This document shows positions 59,601-64,000 of a DNA stretch of 64,000 bases, piece after piece. The stretch is taken from assembly GCA_963726715.1 (NCBI GenBank), contig CAVSDF010000008.1:1-64000 (forward strand), in the 5' to 3' direction. The position numbers were made by a program, and so were the translations under genes. Numbering within the stretch: position 1 is the stretch's first letter; every line of letters begins with the position of its first letter. The stretch is from CAVSDF01 sp963726715 (GTDB lineage: Bacteria; Bacteroidota; Rhodothermia; Rhodothermales; BA12). Under the pieces are notes generated by a model. It was not told the DNA's origin. It did no database searches and worked only from the letters and a program-made list of their open reading frames with translations.

Positions 59601-62434
59601 AGACCTACATCGTCGCCGCGGGCGAGGGCTACAGCGCGTGGCAGCGCCGCGACGACGACCGCCTCGACCTCACGCCCGACCGCACGACGCCGTACGTGCC
59701 CGGCGAGACGGCCAAACTGCTCGTCGCCTCGCCGTTCGAGTCGGCGCTCGCGCTCGTCACCGTCGAACGCGAAGGCGTGATTTCGCGCCGGATGGTGACG
59801 CTCACCGGCTCGGCGCCCCAGGTCGAGATCCCCGTCACCGAGGAGATGCTGCCGAACGCCTTCGTCTCGGTGATGCTGCTCACCGGCCGCGCGGCCGCCC
59901 CGACGGCCACCGCCGATGTCGGCGCGCCGGGCTTCCGGATCGGCTACGCCAACCTGCGCGTCGACGCCGAGGCGCGGCACCTGCGCGTCGAGGTCGAGCC
60001 GTCGGTCGGGGAGATTCGTCCGGGCGAAGAGATCGAGGTGACGCTGCGCGTCGTCGACCGCGACGGGCGCGGCGTGGCGGGCGAGGTGGCGTTCTCGGCG
60101 GCCGATGCCGGCGTCGTCGACCTGATCGGCTACCGGCTGCCCGACCCGTACGGCGACTTCTACGGCCCCCGCGCCCTCGGCGTCGTGACGAGCGAGAGCC
60201 GCTCGGTGCTCGTCGAGCAGCGCGCGTTCGGCCAGAAGGAGGAAGACGCAGGCGGCGGCGGCGGCGACCGCGACGCCCTCCTGCGCAAGGATTTCCGCCC
60301 GCTCGCCTTCTGGGCGCCGCGCCTGAAGACCGACGGCTCGGGCCGCGCGAGCGTCCGCTTCCGCGTCCCCGAACGCCTCACCACGCTCCGGCTGATGGCG
60401 AGCGTGGCGACCACCGACCACCGCTTCGGCGCGGGCGATGGCGAGACCATCGTCACGCAGCCGCTCGTGCTCACGCCCGCGCTTCCGCGCTTCGCCCGCG
60501 CGGGCGACGCCTTCGACGCCGGCGTGCTCGTCACCAACCGCGGCGGCGCCGACGGCGAGGCGACGGTCAGCGCGGCGGCGGTGGGCCTCGCGCTCTCCGG
60601 CGGCACGTCGCAGCGCGTGCCCGTTCCGCGCGGCGAGACGCGCGAGGTGCGCTTCCGCTTCACCGCCCCCGCAGGCGCGACGGCGCCCGGATCGGCCCGC
60701 GTGACCTTCCGCGCCAGCCTCGGCGGCGAGACCGATGCCCTGGAGACGACGCTTCCGCTCGCCCTCGCCGCCTCGCGCGTCGTCGCCGCCTCGTTCCACC
60801 GCGTCGACGACGCGACGGCCATCGGCCTGCGCATCCCCGACGACGTGATTTCGTCGGCCCTCACCGCGCGCCTCGCGCCGACCGTCCTCGCGGGCGCGGC
60901 GCCGCTCGCGCGCAGCCTCGCCACCTACCCGTACGGCTGCCTCGAACAGCAGACGTCGGCGGTGCGGCCGCTCTTCCTCGGTCGCGATCTGTTCGCCGCC
61001 ACCGACGCCGCCGCCCTCGGCGACGACAAGGCCCGCGTGGCCGCGTGGGCGTCGGCGCTCGGTTCGTTCTGGACCGGCGAGGGGTTCTCGATGTGGCCGT
61101 CGTCGTCGGGCGGGGCGTACGTGCAGCCGTTCGTGAGCGCCTACGTCGTCCGCGCCCTCGCCGAGGCCAAGGCCGCCGGGTACGACGTGCCCGCGGCGCT
61201 GACTGCCGAGTCCGTCGCGTGGCTCGACGGCTACGTGCGCCGCGCGAGCGACCGTCCGGCGTGGATGCCCGAGACGGCGTGGCACGACAGCCGCGCCCTC
61301 ATGCTCGACGCCCTCGCCCGCCACGGGCGCGTCCTCGACGCCGAGATCCAGGCGCTCGCCGCGCGTCCGTTGTCTGCCGAAGGGGAGGCGATGCTGCTGC
61401 GCGCCGCCACGAGCGCTGGAAACCGCCCGGCCCTCGCCGCGACCGTCGCCGCGCTCACGCGCCGCCTCACCGACCGCCTCCGCCTCGACGGCACGGCGGC
61501 GTACCTGAGCGCCGACCCGGCGAGCGCGATGGCGTTCGCGTCCGACCGCCGCGCGACCGCGCTTGGCCTCGCCGCCCTCGTGCCCGTCGTGGCGCCCGAG
61601 CAGGCGCAGATCCTCGCGGGCCTCGTCCGCACCCTCGTCGGCGGCGCCGGGGAGTCTGCCGATGGGATGGCGGCGGGAGAGCAGGTGTCGACGCAGGAGG
61701 CGGCGGCGATCCTCGACGGCCTCGCCGCCTATGCCCGCCGCTTCGAGCGCGAGACGCCGCGCCTGACCGCGTCGGTGCGCGCCGCGGGCCGCGATGTCGT
61801 CCGCGCGTCATTCCAGAGCCGCACGTTCGCCTCGACGGTAGGAACGCTGCGCGGGCTCGCGCCAAACGTCCGCACGGTCGATGTCGCCCGCAGCGGAAGC
61901 GGCGCGCTCTACGTCGCCCTCACCCTCGACGCCCTCGTGCGCATCACCCGCACGCCGCTCGACGCGGGCCTCGCGCTCGCGCGGACGGTCGAGGTGATGG
62001 ACGGCACCGGCACGGCCCGTCCGGCACCGGTCGACGGAAGCGGCCGCATCACCGTCGCCGCAGGCGCGCTCGTGCGCGTGACGCTGCGCCTGACCAGCCC
62101 GACCGAGCGCGCGTACGTGGTCGTCGACGACGCCCTGCCCGCGGGCCTCGAAGCGCTCAACGGCGCCCTCTCGACCACCGACGGCGCGGCGCTCGACGCC
62201 GCCGGGGCCGGGCAGGACCGCTACTGGGGCTCGTTCAACCACACCGAACTGCGCGACGACCGCGTGCTCCTCTTCGCCGACCGCCTCGACGCCGGGCAGC
62301 ACACCTACGTCTACCTCGCCCGCGCGACGACGCCCGGCACGTACGCCCTCCCGGCGGCGAGCGCCGAGATGATGTACCGCCCCGAAATCCGCGCCCGCAC
62401 CGCGGGAGGCGCGTTCGTCGTGCGGCAGCCGTAA
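56624..62434 (+). CDS. Alpha-2-macroglobulin family lipoprotein with thioester
   Basis: A 1936-residue periplasmic protease trap. Start at ATG 56624 or 56636; signal ATLVVLVVGFAGC with Cys acylation. N-terminal Ig-like macroglobulin domains (ITRLGITAKHSVVAGMVLVT, FTDRGLYRSGERVELKGWVR, TLTGSAPQVEIPVTEEMLPN), the A2M domain with FRPLAFWAPRLKTDGSGRAS and FRVPERLTTLRLMASVATTD, then the internal thioester LATYPYGCLEQQTSAVRPLF (Cys and Gln about residue 1438-1441) leading the alpha/alpha-toroid, and the receptor-binding-like end. Bacterial members trap attacking proteases and are usually encoded with penicillin-binding protein 1C; here no pbpC is visible, and the next gene encodes a surface DUF11 protein. 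The gene runs 5.8 kb without a frameshift. Confidence 0.94.
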   Translation: MRRPMRLSSFLRAATLVVLVVGFAGCKGCRDGDGGVTTEDGPFGVKSVAFEAPTGAAAFVPVLDGPLRVLAATPSGSMVAMGPGQGIAVTFTRPVVALGTESAPPENAIRLTPAIPGTLRWEGTQTLVFDPARPLPPGTAFTATLRAAGIAATDEGDGATALARDTSWTFETPRPTLVASEPTEGFSFAGPTDPLRLDFNQPVSASDIDGFIRLESRTGRAYDQTVAQSGDSAVVVRHGAFALGDSVRIVLREGLPGRGGPLGSAEERRVAFRVRPAAAFEGVAQRRGYEDDLKAPGPFDPERGITLRFATPVRFGAVRQALRLSPAAAFPPGAEAGDATEGTEHTVRLDLSPEASYTLALAALKDVYGQTVPAATATFRTTALAPSVRVPDGVMVVEAGPQAAIPVRATNIEALTVAAERLTAATLVPRLLAYDETHYYAERGEDAAKPRTPRRRVATGIARNRPGKVALRFDSLLTAAPTRAGGARTGLVAFAVQTPASGPGEEPGVTSGVAQITRLGITAKHSVVAGMVLVTDIVSAEPVAGARVEIRGLDNRVRWTGATGRDGSVETPGTDALGLTSENDWQRPVQVVIVEKDGDLAFTSNLYEDGLEPWRFDINVDWAPLPVTYAGTLFTDRGLYRSGERVELKGWVRRRAGGDWSVSRDSVRVLVEDARERVVLDRRLQLSETGGFDLGLDLGSDAAQGAYSIRLVRAADTAAVRDRWRRGGTLASGSFRVESFRAATFRVDARPEADAYVAGDRVEAIVEGRYLFGATLGGAPARVDLRLSPESFAPPGYDGWAFGALPFDYETDEGDDPSYGLYQTLAGTDATLDADGTYRLSHVLAPSTTGIPTRLTLSATVTDPSRQTQSDETSVIVHPGLFYVGLRPRAAYLDLSKDKALELDLVTVDPGGAPTSGRVTVELLREEWISAREVGADGRLRWRSERRRTPAGQQAMTIARGSLARVSMPVTLGGTYLVRATGTDVRGNVVRSETYIVAAGEGYSAWQRRDDDRLDLTPDRTTPYVPGETAKLLVASPFESALALVTVEREGVISRRMVTLTGSAPQVEIPVTEEMLPNAFVSVMLLTGRAAAPTATADVGAPGFRIGYANLRVDAEARHLRVEVEPSVGEIRPGEEIEVTLRVVDRDGRGVAGEVAFSAADAGVVDLIGYRLPDPYGDFYGPRALGVVTSESRSVLVEQRAFGQKEEDAGGGGGDRDALLRKDFRPLAFWAPRLKTDGSGRASVRFRVPERLTTLRLMASVATTDHRFGAGDGETIVTQPLVLTPALPRFARAGDAFDAGVLVTNRGGADGEATVSAAAVGLALSGGTSQRVPVPRGETREVRFRFTAPAGATAPGSARVTFRASLGGETDALETTLPLALAASRVVAASFHRVDDATAIGLRIPDDVISSALTARLAPTVLAGAAPLARSLATYPYGCLEQQTSAVRPLFLGRDLFAATDAAALGDDKARVAAWASALGSFWTGEGFSMWPSSSGGAYVQPFVSAYVVRALAEAKAAGYDVPAALTAESVAWLDGYVRRASDRPAWMPETAWHDSRALMLDALARHGRVLDAEIQALAARPLSAEGEAMLLRAATSAGNRPALAATVAALTRRLTDRLRLDGTAAYLSADPASAMAFASDRRATALGLAALVPVVAPEQAQILAGLVRTLVGGAGESADGMAAGEQVSTQEAAAILDGLAAYARRFERETPRLTASVRAAGRDVVRASFQSRTFASTVGTLRGLAPNVRTVDVARSGSGALYVALTLDALVRITRTPLDAGLALARTVEVMDGTGTARPAPVDGSGRITVAAGALVRVTLRLTSPTERAYVVVDDALPAGLEALNGALSTTDGAALDAAGAGQDRYWGSFNHTELRDDRVLLFADRLDAGQHTYVYLARATTPGTYALPAASAEMMYRPEIRARTAGGAFVVRQP

Positions 62435-62451
62435 CGGCGCTCGGTGCCGCG

Positions 62452-62469
62452 CCCGTCCTGAAAGACGGG
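62452..62469 (+). terminator. Weak hairpin after macroglobulin gene
   Basis: CCCGTC-ctgaaa-GACGGG (62452-62457 and 62464-62469) lies 18 bp after the stop; a short stem without T-run. Confidence 0.4.
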
Positions 62470-62659
62470 ATGGAAGAAGAGGCCGGGCGTTCGTTCCGCG
62501 TGGGCGGAGCGGGCCCGGAGCGCGCGGATCGAACAGCGCGGCGGGCGCCGTCTCAAACCGGGACGTTGCGTGAGGGGCGCGGATGTTGGGTGGTCCAACC
62601 GGTCTGTGAGCGCGCGGAAGGCGATTTCCGCCACGTGTAGACTCGGAGCGGCAAAAACG

Positions 62660-62673
62660 AACACTAGAGTGTT
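62660..62673. promoter_or_regulatory. Palindrome upstream of the DUF11 protein gene
   Basis: AACACT-AG-AGTGTT is a perfect 6-2-6 dyad within the only AT-richer stretch of this 296-bp interval, 58 bp before ATG 62731. It could be an operator. Confidence 0.4.
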
Positions 62674-62730
62674 ACGAAATGGCACGGCGATTGAGAAGCG
62701 GGTCGGCAGATCCCTCGCTTCCCCTCCGCG

Positions 62731-64000
62731 ATGCCCTCCCGCTCTCGCTACGCCCGCGCCGCCGCCTTCGTCGCCGCCGCCGTCCTCGTGCTCGCCCTCC
62801 TCCTTCCCTCGGGAGCCAAGGCGCTCGTCTACAACGCGCTGCCCGCCGGGTGGTCGCCGCCCGCGGTGACGCTCGGCCTCCAGAAGCGCGTCGTCGGCGC
62901 GACGACGGTGGAGTCGGGCGCGCCGTTCCAGTACCGGCTGCTCTACAACTGCGTCTCGACGACCCAGGATTGCCAGAACGTGGTCATCACCGACGTACTG
63001 CCCGCCGAACTCTCCGGCGCCAGCGGCGACGTGACGCTCTCGTCGAACGCGCAGACGGCGAGCGCGGTCTACAACCCCGGCACGCGCACGGCGACGTGGA
63101 CGCTCGTCTCGCCCCTCGCGGCAGGCTCGTCGGGTGAGCTGCTCATCACCGTCCGCTTCCCCAACGGCTCGACGCCGAACGGGACGACGACCGTCAACTC
63201 GTCGACGATCACGGGCTCGAACGCGACGGCGCCCGTCACGGCGACCGCGCCGACGGTGACGGCGACGGCGACGGTCGAGGCGACGCTTAGCAAGACCAAG
63301 CTCTCGGGCGTGCTGACGGGGGAGAACATCGTCTACCGCGTCCGCACGGTCGTTTCGAACGGCAGCACGGGCGCGCTCGACCTCAACAACGTCGTCCTCA
63401 CCGACGCTCTGCAGGCGGGCGCCACCTTCGTCGCGGCCTCCAACGGCGGCACCTACGACGCGGGCACCAACACGGTCACGTGGCCCTCGTTCAACACGTC
63501 GGGCGGCGCCAACGTCGACCGCACCCTGACGGTGCGCTACGACGAGCCGACGTTCGCGTCGGGCCAGAGCGTCACCAACAACGCGTCGCTCACGGGCACG
63601 CCGGTCGGGCAGGCGGCGCCGATCACGCGCACCGACGCGGTCACCTTCACCCTCGCCGCGCCGACGTGCGCGGCGGGTGGCGTCACGCTCGCCTCGATCA
63701 CACCGAACGAGGCATCGGTCGGCTTCACGACCGGCTTCCGCGCGACGGTCCGGAACACCGGCAACATCCCGATCAACGGCTACGCCTTCACGCAGACCAT
63801 CCCCGCGCAGGTCGACGCGACGCGGCTCTACTACCGCGGCGACCCGGCTTACCCGGTGCGCGTGCGCTACCAGACGAACCTCGACGCCAGCTTCCGCCCG
63901 ACGCCGGGCGGCCCGTACACGAACAGCAGCTCGGTGCTCGTCTCGGCGCTCGGCCTCGGCGCGGGCGAGTACGTGACGGCGGTGCAGTACGACATTACCG
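62731..64000 (+). CDS. DUF11-repeat surface protein, truncated by window end
   Basis: The open frame starts at ATG 62731 with a signal peptide (YARAAAFVAAAVLVLALLLP, cleavage likely after GAKA) and runs to the last base. It consists of successive DUF11/conserved-repeat beta-sandwiches: YRLLYNCVSTTQDCQNVVIT with DVLPAELSG, then NIVYRVRTVVSNGSTGALDL with VVLTDALQAGATFVAASNGG, then GFTTGFRATVRNTGNIPING. Thr/Val/Ala-rich linkers join them. Such repeats build long stalks of surface or secreted proteins and often end in a sorting domain, which would be outside the window. No frameshift in the visible part. It follows the macroglobulin gene after 296 bp. Confidence 0.85.
   Translation, partial: MPSRSRYARAAAFVAAAVLVLALLLPSGAKALVYNALPAGWSPPAVTLGLQKRVVGATTVESGAPFQYRLLYNCVSTTQDCQNVVITDVLPAELSGASGDVTLSSNAQTASAVYNPGTRTATWTLVSPLAAGSSGELLITVRFPNGSTPNGTTTVNSSTITGSNATAPVTATAPTVTATATVEATLSKTKLSGVLTGENIVYRVRTVVSNGSTGALDLNNVVLTDALQAGATFVAASNGGTYDAGTNTVTWPSFNTSGGANVDRTLTVRYDEPTFASGQSVTNNASLTGTPVGQAAPITRTDAVTFTLAAPTCAAGGVTLASITPNEASVGFTTGFRATVRNTGNIPINGYAFTQTIPAQVDATRLYYRGDPAYPVRVRYQTNLDASFRPTPGGPYTNSSSVLVSALGLGAGEYVTAVQYDIT

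Noticed and set aside
58462..62640. Very long second frame overlapping the macroglobulin gene
   Set aside because: It is an Arg/Pro-rich shadow of the macroglobulin reading frame, typical of high-GC DNA, with no motif.

Overview
This is about 64 kb of very GC-rich (roughly 70%) bacterial chromosome. Several traits point to Rhodothermota (Rhodothermales, perhaps Rubricoccaceae or a relative): a short SigA/RpoD without region 1.1, ATP-dependent PEP carboxykinase, a GH3-family adenylating enzyme, a B12-dependent class II ribonucleotide reductase, and secreted proteins ending in Bacteroidota/Rhodothermota-type sorting domains (VYDLLGRE, VEVFDLLGRR, GVYVYRL). The taxon is inferred from gene content only.

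Layout. 0-7 kb: broken IS4-like transposase, K+ channel, uracil-DNA glycosylase, rpoD, a divergent GH3/TetR pair and a hotdog thioesterase. 7-16 kb: pckA, two polytopic membrane proteins, a lipoprotein, a dihaem cytochrome c, msrB, a GlsB-type membrane protein and typA. 16-26 kb: secreted subtilase, metal/cofactor-binding lipoprotein, TRIC-like channel, a glycosyltransferase fusion, accA-ridA and an M30-like metalloprotease. 26-30.5 kb: a translationally coupled three-gene cassette encoding a membrane-anchored protein, an EVE-McrB NTPase and a DUF2357 PD-(D/E)XK nuclease; this is a McrBC-type (type IV restriction-like) defence candidate and the most distinctive system here. 30.7-38.5 kb: deoxynucleoside kinase, outer-membrane barrel, lipoprotein, tRNA-Ser(UGA), PAS-GAF histidine kinase and a DUF3494 ice-binding-like protein. 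39-44 kb: chorismate mutase-prephenate dehydratase, then TolC / HlyD / MacB-type ATPase efflux genes. 44-50 kb: gene-free DNA with DnaA boxes, nrdJ, a complete IS982-family element with target duplication, a low-GC PIN-like gene and a DEAD-box helicase. 51-64 kb: hypothetical protein, a 21-bp minisatellite, a long repeat protein, rdgB, an alpha-2-macroglobulin lipoprotein and a truncated DUF11-type surface protein.

Three dispersed repeat families run through the window: (i) the dyad GACCGNNCGGTC, eight exact copies, some next to the tetR/GH3 promoters and the efflux genes and some in frame inside pheA and nrdJ; (ii) perfect 12-14 bp hairpins built on ACCTGTCAGGT/ACCTGACAGGT; (iii) GTAGGGGCGGGT hairpins, two of them inside a longer shared repeat.

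Caution: more than twenty single-base frameshifts interrupt otherwise well conserved genes, including pckA (at least five), typA, accA and nrdJ. Most behave as one extra base. They look like sequencing or assembly indels rather than gene decay, so genes listed as CDS with frameshifts are annotated over their full inferred extent.
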